Below are positions 23,600 to 31,601 of a stretch of 48,411 nucleotides of DNA, in pieces. Location of the stretch: assembly GCA_021799485.1 (NCBI GenBank), contig JAJZAK010000015.1, positions 1 to 48,411 on the forward strand, in the 5' to 3' direction. Positions within the stretch are counted from its first letter, which is position 1, and every line of letters begins with the position of its first letter. This stretch comes from a bacterium. GTDB lineage: Bacteria; Elusimicrobiota; Elusimicrobia; UBA1565; UBA9628. Below the pieces are notes generated by a model that worked only from the letters and a program-made list of their open reading frames with translations, had not been told where the DNA came from and searched no databases. The position numbers and the translations under genes were made by a program.

Positions 23600-24462
23600 G
23601 CCAGCCCGCCTGGGCGTATTGGACTCATCGTCTGCGTTTAAGGGCCTTCTTGAAGGCCTTCGCCCTGGCTCTGGCGTTAGGGATCGCGTCCGCGAGCCTC
23701 CTCTTTCTTCGCGCCCAGTCCGCCGCCGCCGCGCAGGGGATTTCCGAGGACCTGAAGCTGATCTTGTTTTTGCGGGAGGCGCCTTCGGACGCAGACCGCG
23801 CCGCCATGGAAAGCCGGCTTCGCGCCCTCGACGGAATCGAGGCCGTCGCCTTCGTCACTCCGCAGGAGTCCCTCGCCCGCCTGACCCGCGCCGATGCGGA
23901 GTTGGTGCGCGGCCTCGCTCTCGTGGGGCCGAGCCCCCTCCCGGCCGCTTTTGAAATGCGGCTGGGTGAATCCGGAATCGAGAGCGCCCCCGCTCTCCTC
24001 TCCAAGCTCGCGGATCTCTCCCGCTCCTGGGGCGTCGTCCGGTACCCTTCCCAGGAACTCTCGGCTCTCATTGAAACGAAGTTTTACGCCCAAACCTTGC
24101 GGCTCGTGCTGGAACTTCTGGGATGGCTTGCCGTTTTTGTCATCGCGGCCCGCATCGCGGCGCACATCCCCGCCGAACTTTATCAGAGGCTCTTCGGCCT
24201 TCCCAGGACCTCCGACTCCCATGTGTCCGCCTTGAAGCGCTATCTCGGGGCCGCCCGAGGGGCCCTGGCCCTTCAGGTTCCGACGGCCGCCGGAGCTCTC
24301 GCTGGCGCGATCCTCGGCGTCGCCTCGGCGGGCATCGCCTTTCTTCCGGCTGCGGCGCTGCTGCCGGCCGGCGACGTTTGGGGTTATGGAGTCGGGGCGG
24401 GGGGAGTGGCTCTCTTATGCGCCATGGCGTCATGGGCTTTGATCGACGCTCCGTCGTTATAA
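23596..24462 (+). CDS. ftsX: Cell division protein FtsX
   Basis: A 288-residue FtsX: TM1 (about 15-40), an extracytoplasmic domain with the family fold (LKLILFLREAPSDADR, LRALDGIEAVAFVTPQESL), then three TM helices (about 170-190, 220-248 and 257-280). FtsX with FtsE couples cytoplasmic ATP hydrolysis to activation of murein hydrolase activators outside. No ftsE is adjacent, which is unusual as they are commonly side by side. GTG 23596 is chosen because it overlaps the preceding stop; the open frame upstream is shadow. The EnvC-like partner starts inside its 3' end. Confidence 0.87.
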   Translation: MSQPAWAYWTHRLRLRAFLKAFALALALGIASASLLFLRAQSAAAAQGISEDLKLILFLREAPSDADRAAMESRLRALDGIEAVAFVTPQESLARLTRADAELVRGLALVGPSPLPAAFEMRLGESGIESAPALLSKLADLSRSWGVVRYPSQELSALIETKFYAQTLRLVLELLGWLAVFVIAARIAAHIPAELYQRLFGLPRTSDSHVSALKRYLGAARGALALQVPTAAGALAGAILGVASAGIAFLPAAALLPAGDVWGYGVGAGGVALLCAMASWALIDAPSL

Positions 24463-25574
24463 CGGCCGCGGCGGCGATCGCCCTCCTGGGAAACGTCCCG
24501 GGCCGGGCGGAAGGCCGCGCTTCCCGGCGGGCGGAGCTCAAGCGCGTGCGCGCCCAGCTTGAATCCGTGCGGCGGCAAATGAAGGCCTACCAGGACGAGG
24601 AAGAGTCTCTCTCGGGCCGCATCGAGGCCCTTCAAAAGGAGCGCGAAACGGCCGCGAGGCGGCTGAGCGGGCTGAAGCGCCAGCTAGGCCAGACGGGCCG
24701 CAGGCGGCAAGGCCTGGAGCGGAATATGGCCGCGCTGAATCGCACGGGGAAGTCCTGGCGAGCCCTGTTGCGCTCGGAAACCGAGAGCTACGCCGAATCG
24801 ATCGCCTCCGGGCGCGCGGATTTCAGCGTCAATGGGCTCTGGGAAGAGGCGCTCCGCCGCGCGGCCATCATCCAGAAAATCGAATGGCTCCAGGAGATCG
24901 AGGGCGCTCATCGGACCGCTCTCGGCCGGGCGGTGAGGGCCCAGGTTCTTTCCCGCGCCCTTCTGAGCCAGAAACAGACATTGGAGAGCCAGGAGCGCCG
25001 ACGTGAAAGCGAGGCGGCTGAAATCGCCCGAGGCAAGCAGCTCGCCCACGAAAAGGCCGAGGAGGCGCGTCGCAAGGCCGAGGAATTGGCGCGGACCGAG
25101 AAAAAGATCGAGGAGCTTCTCGCGGCCTACGCGGCCCGGGCGCGGCAACCCTCCGCCGCGGCGCTCCGTCCTCACAGCCTCGCTTGGCCGTGCGCCGGGC
25201 GGGTTCTCGAGGCTTTTGGAAAAACCTTCGACGCCAAGTGGCGCGCCGCGGTTTTCCACGAGGGAATCCTTCTTGAGACGGCGGCCCGGGCGCCGGTGCG
25301 GGCCGTTCTGCCGGGACGAGTCATCTTCACCGGTCCTTTTCATTCCTACGGCCTCGTCGTGATCCTCGAACACCGATCGGGGTATTTCAGCATCTACGGC
25401 CGCTTGGGTTCGGTCTTGATGCGAAAGGGGACGGAGGTGGCCGCCGGCGACGCGATCGCCGTCAGCGGACAACGAAAAGGGGGCCGGGGAGTCCTTTACT
25501 TCGAGCTGCGGCGAGCCGCGCAGGCCCTCGATCCTCTCGTTTGGCTGGCCCCCTCCTGGAGGGAGGAGCAATAA
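24417..25574 (+). CDS. envC: EnvC-like murein hydrolase activator (degenerate LytM)
   Basis: A 385-residue periplasmic protein: signal peptide (about 1-27), two long coiled-coil segments (about 30-110 and 165-245) and a C-terminal M23/LytM-like domain (about 265-380). The zinc ligands of active M23 enzymes are missing (HEGILLET replaces HxGxD; YGRLG occurs where HxH is expected). This matches the non-catalytic EnvC/NlpD activators. It likely binds FtsX through the coiled coil and switches on amidases at the septum. ATG 24417 has GGGGGAG about 10 nt upstream; ATG 24432 is possible. The start lies inside ftsX. Confidence 0.88.
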   Translation: MRHGVMGFDRRSVVITAAAAIALLGNVPGRAEGRASRRAELKRVRAQLESVRRQMKAYQDEEESLSGRIEALQKERETAARRLSGLKRQLGQTGRRRQGLERNMAALNRTGKSWRALLRSETESYAESIASGRADFSVNGLWEEALRRAAIIQKIEWLQEIEGAHRTALGRAVRAQVLSRALLSQKQTLESQERRRESEAAEIARGKQLAHEKAEEARRKAEELARTEKKIEELLAAYAARARQPSAAALRPHSLAWPCAGRVLEAFGKTFDAKWRAAVFHEGILLETAARAPVRAVLPGRVIFTGPFHSYGLVVILEHRSGYFSIYGRLGSVLMRKGTEVAAGDAIAVSGQRKGGRGVLYFELRRAAQALDPLVWLAPSWREEQ

Positions 25575-25594
25575 GAAGTACAATGGGGACAATC

Positions 25595-27028
25595 ATGGCA
25601 ACGGAAATCGACGGAGGGACGCGGAAAGACGCGGGAAGCCGCGGAGGAGGGATGTTTTTTCCTTTCCCGAGCCTTCCGTGGTTTCCCTCCGTTTTTTTTA
25701 GCCTTTCGTTGCTGCCCGTGACGGCTCTTGCGGCTTCCAAGCATGCCCAGCCTCTCGCTCCGGGAAATGTCACGGCGCCGGCCAATCTCTCGAGCGCGAC
25801 GGTCGTCGCGGCCTCGACGGCGACGCCGTCCTCCGACAAAGTTTACGAGGACGTGCGAATGCTGCTTGAGATTCTCGCCGATATCCGGCAGGACTACGTG
25901 GAAAAGACCGATCCTCGCGCGCTCCTTTACGGCGCGGCGGAGGGCATGGTGAGGCGTCTTGATCCTTTTTCCCAGTTTCTGGAGCCGCAGGCGAACCAGG
26001 ATTTGAAGACCGAGACCAAGGGCGAGTTCGGAGGCCTGGGCGTGCGAGTCACGGCCGAGGGGGATTGGCTCGAGGTCATCACGGCCATCCCGGACACTCC
26101 CGCCTTCGACGCGGGTCTCCTTCCCGAGGACCGCATCCTGGCGATCGACGGCGTCAGCACGAAGGGCATGAGCAATTGGGACGCGGTCGGCAAACTTCGC
26201 GGCAAGCCGGGAAGCGACGTGGCGCTCCTCGTTTCCCGCCGCGCGGAGGACGGCGGAGAATCGCGCTTCACGGTGACGCTCAAACGCCAGGAAATCAAGA
26301 TCCGGACCGTGGACACCAGCGTCTCGGACGATCATATCGCGTACCTGCGCGTGGTGGAATTCAATGCCAAGACGCCGGAGGACGTCCTTCGCGCCCTTAA
26401 ACGCGACGGGAAGAAGGGAGCGACGAGCTTGATTCTGGACCTGCGCAACAATCCCGGGGGCCTTCTCGACGCGGCGGTCAAGGTCGCGGGCTTCTTTCTG
26501 CCCGCGGGCAAGCTGATCACCTACACCGAGGGGCGCAACCCCTTGAGTCGCGTCGAGTATCGAGGCGAGGGCGCGCCGACCTCCATCGACTGGCCCATGG
26601 CGGTGCTGGCCAATGAGAACTCCGCCTCGGGTGCCGAGATCGTCGCGGGCGCCCTTCAGGATAACGGCCGGGCGGTCGTGATCGGGGAGCGCACCTACGG
26701 CAAGGCGAGCGTCCAGTCCGTGATCCCGCTTGCCAACTCCTGCGCTTTGCGGCTCACCGTCGCCCACTACTACACCCCCAAGGGCCGTCTCATCCAGCGC
26801 GACGAGAAAAAACATACGGGCGGCATCTCCCCCGACATCACGGTGCCGGTGCCGGAATCCGAGAGGGATAAGCTTTTCAGGCAGTGGGAGCTCGTCTACG
26901 CCAAGGGGAAAAGCCCTCGATCGGCCGTCAAGAAGCAGGACCAAGTTCCCGACGACGCCCTTGATATGGCCGACTCCATCCTGCGCGCGCGCGCGGCGCT
27001 CATGCGGCTCGGCGCCGGCCGCGGATGA
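25595..27028 (+). CDS. Carboxyl-terminal processing protease (S41, CtpA type)
   Basis: A 477-residue serine protease. After an N-terminal segment ending in a signal-like hydrophobic stretch (MFFPFPSLPWFPSVFFSLSL) come a helical region and a PDZ domain (about 110-195, GEFGGLGVRV). The S41 catalytic domain has Ser in NENSASGAE and Lys in GERTYGKASVQ, with LDLRNNPGG before it. It degrades or trims periplasmic proteins, often regulating wall hydrolases, which suits its position after envC. Start choice: ATG 25595 lies 10 nt after a TACAAT box (25579-25584); ATG 25652 with GGAGG is an alternative that begins directly at the hydrophobic stretch. Confidence 0.9.
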   Translation: MATEIDGGTRKDAGSRGGGMFFPFPSLPWFPSVFFSLSLLPVTALAASKHAQPLAPGNVTAPANLSSATVVAASTATPSSDKVYEDVRMLLEILADIRQDYVEKTDPRALLYGAAEGMVRRLDPFSQFLEPQANQDLKTETKGEFGGLGVRVTAEGDWLEVITAIPDTPAFDAGLLPEDRILAIDGVSTKGMSNWDAVGKLRGKPGSDVALLVSRRAEDGGESRFTVTLKRQEIKIRTVDTSVSDDHIAYLRVVEFNAKTPEDVLRALKRDGKKGATSLILDLRNNPGGLLDAAVKVAGFFLPAGKLITYTEGRNPLSRVEYRGEGAPTSIDWPMAVLANENSASGAEIVAGALQDNGRAVVIGERTYGKASVQSVIPLANSCALRLTVAHYYTPKGRLIQRDEKKHTGGISPDITVPVPESERDKLFRQWELVYAKGKSPRSAVKKQDQVPDDALDMADSILRARAALMRLGAGRG

Positions 27029-27094
27029 TGGGGGCGGCAGCGGCTACGGCCTCGAAGTCGGCAGGAGAGTGGCCTCCCAATCGCTCATATTATT

Positions 27095-29494
27095 GTGACG
27101 CAAGCCCTTAGAGTCCTCGGCATCGAAACCTCCTGCGACGAAACGGCGGCGAGCATGGTCGAGGAGGGCGGCCGCATCCTCTCCAACGTCGTCAATTCGC
27201 AAGTCGATCTGCACCGCAGATTCCGGGGGATCGTGCCCGAGCTCGCCTCCCGCGCCCATCTTCAAAAAATCGCCGGCGTCGTCGAGCGGGCGCTCGACGA
27301 AGCGGGCGGCCGCGGGCCGGATGCCGTGGCCTTCACGCAAGGGCCGGGTCTTTTGGGGCCGCTTCTTGTCGGCAAGGTGGCCGCGGTGACGCTGGCGCGC
27401 CTTCGCGGTCTCCCGATCGTCGGCGTCAATCACCTGGAAGGCCACGTTTTCGCGGCGGGGATCGAGGAGCCTCTTCGCTTTCCCGCCCTGGCTCTCATCG
27501 TCTCCGGAGGCCATACCGATCTTGTATTCTGCCCGAGGCCGGGGCGCTGGCGCGTCCTGGGCCGCACGCGCGACGACGCCGCCGGAGAAGTCTTCGACAA
27601 GGTGGCCCGGATGCTGGAACTGGGCTATCCGGGCGGCCCGCTCATCGACCGCTTGGCGCGGGAGGGGGACCCCGCCGCGGTTCGCTTCCCGCGGCCTCTG
27701 CTCGAGGGCTCGTGGGATTTCTCCTTCGCGGGCTTGAAAACATCCGTCCTTTATCATCTGAAAGATCGAGGGCGCCTTCCGCGCGGCAAGGATTTGAAGG
27801 GAATCTGCGCCTCCTTCCAGGAAGCCGCCGTGGACGCGCTTGTTTGGAAGGCGATGCGGGCGGCGGAGACCTTCCGCCCCCGCTCCCTGGTGTTGGGGGG
27901 CGGCGTCGCCGCCAACTCCCGGCTGAGGGATCGATTCTCGACGGAAGGCCGACGGCGCGGGTTCGCGGTGGTCGTGCCGCCGCCCAGGCTCTGCACGGAC
28001 AACGGCGCCATGATCGCCCAGGCCGCCATCATGAGGCTCAGGGCCGGCGCGCGCGCGGGCTCGTTGCGTTCCGATCCGTCGTTGGGTTTTAAGAACTGGA
28101 GCGTTTTTCTCCTGGCGGCGGGTTTGGGCTGGATGGCGCCGAAGCCGGCCCGGGCCCAGGTCGGCTTCGAGGATTCCTTTTACAGCGCCCGGGCCATGGC
28201 GATGGGCGGCGCGTTCACCGCGGTGCCGGACGACCCCGTCTCTCTTTTTTACAACCCGGCTTTCCTTGGGACGAACCGGCATGTCGGCGTCGACGCGAAC
28301 GCCCTGCGCGAATTCCACGCGCCCGCGTCCTCGGTCGACCAGGGCAACTTAAACGCCGTCGTGGCTCTCCCCGTGACAAGGCCGTCCTACCAAGGCACTT
28401 TCGCTTTGGGGGGATTGTATGACCGGCAATTCGGGACGGGCGCCGAGCGCCTGGAGTCTTTCGGCTACGGGACCCACGGACTCTGGGACACCGAAGCGGG
28501 GAGCTTTGATACCGGCGCGTCCCTGGCCTTCGTGGGGCAGGACTTCGGCGGCGGCACGAGGGTGGCCGTCCATCCGGACCTGAGTTGGGGCGGGCTGTAC
28601 CACTTCAAGGATCAATACTACGGCGGCGTCGCCCTCTCGAACATCGGAGGCCCGCGCTGGTCCGCGAATGGACTCGCCCAGGAGGCGCCTTTCACGGTTT
28701 CGGCCGGCGCCTCGGAGGTCGTTTCGGATTTCGTCCTGGCGGCGGACGTCCGGGCGATTCCCAAAGCGAGCGGCGCTCCCTCCTCGGCCGACGCCGGGAC
28801 GGGCTTTGAGTATTGGTGGCGCGACCAGCAAAAACGCGCGCTCGCCCTGCGCGCGGGGGTCCGACTCGCCAACGACGACGCGACCGGCGACTGGGGGCTT
28901 GGCGTCAAGATCTTCGGAGGAGAGCTCGACTACGCGATGAGCGTCCCCTTCCAGGGGACATGGCGGCTTGGAAACGCCCTGTCGCTGCTCGTGAGGTTCG
29001 GCGAGGGGGACCCCGGCGCCGCCTATGAGAGACTTTTCGAGCAGGACCTTCATTACCGCCAGCGGCTCACGCGGGACCTCGACGCCCAGGAGATCCGGTC
29101 CTGGCGCCTGGAATCGGAGCTTCAAAAGAGACGCGCCGAGATCGAAAGCTTGAAGTCCGAGCTTGAAGGCAAGACGGTGTCGGCGGCCAAGGCCCAGGAG
29201 CGGCTGACCCATCTGGAGGGAAAGACCAAGGACGACGACGCGGAGCTCCGGCGTCTGCGCGGCGACGAGGCCGCGCTGCGGGGCAAGCTTAAGGAGCAGG
29301 CCCGGATGATCGGCGGCAAGACGAGGCAGATGTTGTTCGAGCAGGACATGGAAACCTACCGCAAGCTCGAGCTTTCCGGAGCCCCCAAGCCCGTCCTCGT
29401 CAACGCCTTAAAGCAGATCGTCGAGACCTACAAGGACTCGGGCGTGGACTTGAGCGGCGCCAACGCGGCCTTGTTGCGGCTGCTGCGGCAATAG
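27095..29494 (+). CDS. tsaD: tRNA A37 threonylcarbamoyltransferase TsaD read in frame into a PorV-like barrel
   Basis: One 799-codon ORF. Residues 1-329 are a full TsaD (Kae1/Gcp), which transfers threonylcarbamoyl to A37 of ANN-reading tRNAs. It has the GIETSCDETAAS start, metal-binding NHLEGH, SGGHTDLV, DDAAGEVFDKVAR and CTDNGAMIA. The TsaD C-terminus SDPSLGF runs without a stop into a signal peptide and an outer-membrane barrel. One extra T in the TTTT at 28087-28090 would create TAA exactly there. A working fusion across a signal peptide is unlikely. The GTG start at 27095 has no Shine-Dalgarno; it follows the protease gene by 66 nt. Confidence 0.87.
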   Translation: MTQALRVLGIETSCDETAASMVEEGGRILSNVVNSQVDLHRRFRGIVPELASRAHLQKIAGVVERALDEAGGRGPDAVAFTQGPGLLGPLLVGKVAAVTLARLRGLPIVGVNHLEGHVFAAGIEEPLRFPALALIVSGGHTDLVFCPRPGRWRVLGRTRDDAAGEVFDKVARMLELGYPGGPLIDRLAREGDPAAVRFPRPLLEGSWDFSFAGLKTSVLYHLKDRGRLPRGKDLKGICASFQEAAVDALVWKAMRAAETFRPRSLVLGGGVAANSRLRDRFSTEGRRRGFAVVVPPPRLCTDNGAMIAQAAIMRLRAGARAGSLRSDPSLGFKNWSVFLLAAGLGWMAPKPARAQVGFEDSFYSARAMAMGGAFTAVPDDPVSLFYNPAFLGTNRHVGVDANALREFHAPASSVDQGNLNAVVALPVTRPSYQGTFALGGLYDRQFGTGAERLESFGYGTHGLWDTEAGSFDTGASLAFVGQDFGGGTRVAVHPDLSWGGLYHFKDQYYGGVALSNIGGPRWSANGLAQEAPFTVSAGASEVVSDFVLAADVRAIPKASGAPSSADAGTGFEYWWRDQQKRALALRAGVRLANDDATGDWGLGVKIFGGELDYAMSVPFQGTWRLGNALSLLVRFGEGDPGAAYERLFEQDLHYRQRLTRDLDAQEIRSWRLESELQKRRAEIESLKSELEGKTVSAAKAQERLTHLEGKTKDDDAELRRLRGDEAALRGKLKEQARMIGGKTRQMLFEQDMETYRKLELSGAPKPVLVNALKQIVETYKDSGVDLSGANAALLRLLRQ
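28082..29494 (+). CDS. PorV/UPF0164-like outer-membrane barrel with coiled-coil tail (internal start)
   Basis: The 470-residue 3' part of the tsaD ORF, annotated as a probable separate product. TTG 28082 begins a good signal peptide (GFKNWSVFLLAAGLGWMAPKPARAQ region, cleavage near ARAQ). The first mature segment, FYSARAMAMGGAFTAVPDD followed by SLFYNPAFLG, is the hallmark of PorV/PorQ/UPF0164 barrels. The barrel ends near residue 650 of the long ORF. About 150 residues of heptad-rich coiled coil follow, presumably periplasmic, ending in an amphipathic helix. No Shine-Dalgarno precedes the TTG, so expression may depend on reading through or reinitiating after tsaD. Confidence 0.7.
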   Translation: MGFKNWSVFLLAAGLGWMAPKPARAQVGFEDSFYSARAMAMGGAFTAVPDDPVSLFYNPAFLGTNRHVGVDANALREFHAPASSVDQGNLNAVVALPVTRPSYQGTFALGGLYDRQFGTGAERLESFGYGTHGLWDTEAGSFDTGASLAFVGQDFGGGTRVAVHPDLSWGGLYHFKDQYYGGVALSNIGGPRWSANGLAQEAPFTVSAGASEVVSDFVLAADVRAIPKASGAPSSADAGTGFEYWWRDQQKRALALRAGVRLANDDATGDWGLGVKIFGGELDYAMSVPFQGTWRLGNALSLLVRFGEGDPGAAYERLFEQDLHYRQRLTRDLDAQEIRSWRLESELQKRRAEIESLKSELEGKTVSAAKAQERLTHLEGKTKDDDAELRRLRGDEAALRGKLKEQARMIGGKTRQMLFEQDMETYRKLELSGAPKPVLVNALKQIVETYKDSGVDLSGANAALLRLLRQ

Positions 29495-29598
29495 CATCGG
29501 CGGCGGAACGGGCCGCGGCGCCCGCATCGTCGTCCCGGCAAGCTGTTTTTGCCGCCGGCGCCTTCCGCGTTCCGTCGCGTTTGTTAACAATTTCGTCC

Positions 29599-29626
29599 TT
29601 GAATCCGCATGGGGAGAGGGTATACT
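29599..29626 (+). promoter_or_regulatory. Promoter of the coiled-coil/propeller gene
   Basis: TTGAAT (29599-29604), a 16-nt spacer and TATACT (29621-29626). The ATG at 29638 is 11 nt after the -10 box, so the leader would be only a few nucleotides. The rest of the 29495-29598 gap has a CGGCAA/TTGCCG hairpin but no T run to call a terminator. Confidence 0.65.
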
Positions 29627-29637
29627 CTCGTCTTTGA

Positions 29638-31410
29638 ATGCCGCCCTTCCCGCCGCCTGAAGAAGGGCCGGGGCCGCTTCCCGGCCTCGGAGTCCCCGAG
29701 GGGTTTCCCTCGGGCGGCTTCCTGGAACCCCAAGCGCCGGCGGCGCCGCCTCCGGAGGGGCTCTCGGCCTCGTGGGAGGCGACCCTGCTCCTTCGGCGCC
29801 GCCAAAAAAAGGAGATGGCGGATCTCTCGGCGCTGCTCGGCGCGCGCGAGGAGGCCCTGAGAAGCTCCCGGAGCCGCCAGCGGGAACTTGAGGCCATGCT
29901 CAGGGACGCCCGGCTTGAGGCCCGGACGGCCGAGAGCCAGTCGCTGGCCTCCGCGATCGAGACCCAGGCTCGGCTCGAGTCCGCCATGAAGGCTTTCCGC
30001 GAGGAGCGCGAGCGCCTCGAGACCGAGCAGGCCGCTTTGAAGGCGATGTTTGAGCAGTCGCGCCGGCGCTTGCTCTCCATGGAGAGCCGATTCGCTCTCG
30101 AGGAGAAGGCTTGGCGGGATAAGGAGAAGGAATACGCCGACGAGCTCTCCCGGCTCGAGGAAAGGCTTGCCCAAACTTCCGACGCCGCCCGGACGAAGTC
30201 CGAGGAATCGGACCGGCTCTCGGCCGGACTGAAGGATGCCAAGTCCGCCCTCGAAAAGACCTTGGGCGAGCTCGTCCGGGAACGAGAGGGACGCGAGGAG
30301 GCCGATCGGGAGCGCCTCCAGGCGCTCAAAAAGGTGGACGAGCTTGAGCGGCATGTCGAGGAGCTGGCTAAAATCTGGGAGGAGGAGCGCCGGGAATGGC
30401 GGGAGCTTTGGGAGCGCGAGCGATCCAGCTGGCAGGAAAAGCGCCAGGAGCTCTCTCAGTTCGAGGAGAGGCTCAAGAAGACGGGGGAGGAGGCCGCGGC
30501 CGTTCTCGGCGGCAATCAGGAAGCCCAGATGCGCTTCGCCTCGACGCTCGCGGAATCCCTGCGCCAATCCGCCGAGGCCTCCGGGAAAATCACAAGGCTC
30601 CTTTTTTTTCTTGGCGGCGGGGCGCTCCCCGAATCCCGGCTTTTGATGTTCAAGCGCCTCAAGAAGCCCCTTTATGCCGCCGCCGCCGCCGCCGTTTTGT
30701 CCGCCGCCGCCGCCTGGGCCGTCCATGCCCTTCGTGTTTTTCACTTCCGGCTCGTCTCCTCGACGGCGGTCGCCTCGGAGCTGCGCAACCCCACGGCGCT
30801 GGGCTTCGACGGCGAGCTTCTTTGGGTCAGCGATTGGGACGGGCATTTTTCGGCGTTCGACCCGAAGTCCCCGTCTCTCTCGGTTCTTTTTTCCGAGGTT
30901 CGGGGCATGGGGCCCTATCATCCGGCGGCGCTCGCCTTCGGTGATGGGGCGTTGTGGTCCTTGGACGCGGCCCAGAGCCGCATCCTCAAGCAGGGGGTCT
31001 CGGACCCCAACCGGGTGGCGTCGGTCGAGCCCGCTCCGGGCGTCGCGCCCTCGGCGCTCGCCTTTGGGGACGGCTCCCTATGGGTTTTGGACGCCGCTTC
31101 TGGAGTCGTCAACCGGGAGGCGGCCTCGGGCGGCTGGAAGCCCTACGCCCTCGACGCCGTCCGGGTGCCATCGATCGTGCTGTGGTCCGGAGGCGAATTC
31201 TGGGCCTACGATCCCAAGTCCAAGGCGCTCTCTATTTTCCGCCTCAAGGGCAGCTCCTTCGAGCTTGCGCAGCGCCATGCTTTCGCGGAGCCGGTGTTGG
31301 GGATGGCGGCCTCCGCCTCCGGCAAGGACGGCGGCCGGCTCTGGATCTTGACCCAGAAAGACGGCCGCTACCACATTGAGAGCTGGAGGTATGGGGCGTG
31401 GATGCGGTAA
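29638..31410 (+). CDS. Cytoplasmic coiled-coil, one TM helix and extracytoplasmic beta-propeller
   Basis: A 590-residue protein with an unusual three-part layout. A Pro/Gly-rich N-terminus (1-45) is followed by about 270 residues of uninterrupted charged heptads (50-325). A basic flank and Ala-rich TM helix follow (about 341-366, KRLKKPLYAAAAAAVL). The last 220 residues have repeated strands of the type GFDGELLWVSDWDG, AFGDGALWSLDAAQ and AFGDGSLWVLDAASG, as in NHL/YVTN-like propellers. With no signal peptide and positive charge before the TM, the coiled coil should be inside and the propeller outside. Family not recognised. It might link an internal filament or scaffold to the envelope. Confidence 0.75.
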   Translation: MPPFPPPEEGPGPLPGLGVPEGFPSGGFLEPQAPAAPPPEGLSASWEATLLLRRRQKKEMADLSALLGAREEALRSSRSRQRELEAMLRDARLEARTAESQSLASAIETQARLESAMKAFREERERLETEQAALKAMFEQSRRRLLSMESRFALEEKAWRDKEKEYADELSRLEERLAQTSDAARTKSEESDRLSAGLKDAKSALEKTLGELVREREGREEADRERLQALKKVDELERHVEELAKIWEEERREWRELWERERSSWQEKRQELSQFEERLKKTGEEAAAVLGGNQEAQMRFASTLAESLRQSAEASGKITRLLFFLGGGALPESRLLMFKRLKKPLYAAAAAAVLSAAAAWAVHALRVFHFRLVSSTAVASELRNPTALGFDGELLWVSDWDGHFSAFDPKSPSLSVLFSEVRGMGPYHPAALAFGDGALWSLDAAQSRILKQGVSDPNRVASVEPAPGVAPSALAFGDGSLWVLDAASGVVNREAASGGWKPYALDAVRVPSIVLWSGGEFWAYDPKSKALSIFRLKGSSFELAQRHAFAEPVLGMAASASGKDGGRLWILTQKDGRYHIESWRYGAWMR

Positions 31411-31432
31411 GGCTATGAGAGCTGGATAAAAC

Positions 31433-31489
31433 CGGTGACACCATACCTATTTCCAGCGACAGTATGCAGAAATCGGTATGGTGTCACCG
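31433..31489. repeat. Palindromic REP/MITE-like element, copy 2
   Basis: The arms CGGTGACACCATACC plus TATTTC (31433-31453) and GAAATCGGTATGG plus TGTCACCG (31469-31489) pair with a single mismatch around a 15-nt loop. The left arm equals that of the copy at 9070-9125. It lies 22 nt after the stop of the propeller gene and could serve as a transcription-ending hairpin, though it has no T run. Confidence 0.8.
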
Positions 31490-31554
31490 ATTATCCGCGG
31501 CCTTCCGTTTCTGGTCGGAACCTCCGAAACAACCTGTTCACATCTCCATAATAA

Positions 31555-31590
31555 GCGCGCAACAGATTTGCGTTATTAATCGCGCGCAAC
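31555..31590. promoter_or_regulatory. Direct repeats flanking a TATTAA box, possible operator
   Basis: GCGCGCAAC occurs at 31555-31563 and 31582-31590, 27 nt apart, with TATTAA at 31574-31579 between them. A small inverted pair CGCAA/TTGCG lies inside. The ATG of the large secreted protein follows at 31602. No -35 box was found, so promoter and operator roles are tentative. Confidence 0.3.
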
Positions 31591-31601
31591 TGCTTCCCCA
31601 C

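Noticed and set aside
25496-26944. A 482-codon minus-strand ORF opposite the CtpA-type protease
   Set aside because: Arg/Gly/Asp-rich translation with no domain, fully antisense to a recognised S41 protease; typical of high-GC antisense shadows.
27044-28318. A 424-codon minus-strand ORF opposite tsaD
   Set aside because: The antisense strand of a clearly conserved TsaD; no motif of its own.
29495-29598. A hairpin CGGCAA/TTGCCG as a rho-independent terminator
   Set aside because: No T tract follows the stem, so it does not meet terminator criteria.
29584-30921. A 445-codon minus-strand ORF opposite the coiled-coil gene
   Set aside because: Leu/Gly/Arg-rich low-complexity mirror of Glu/Arg coiled-coil codons; the plus strand has a promoter, coiled coil, TM and propeller.
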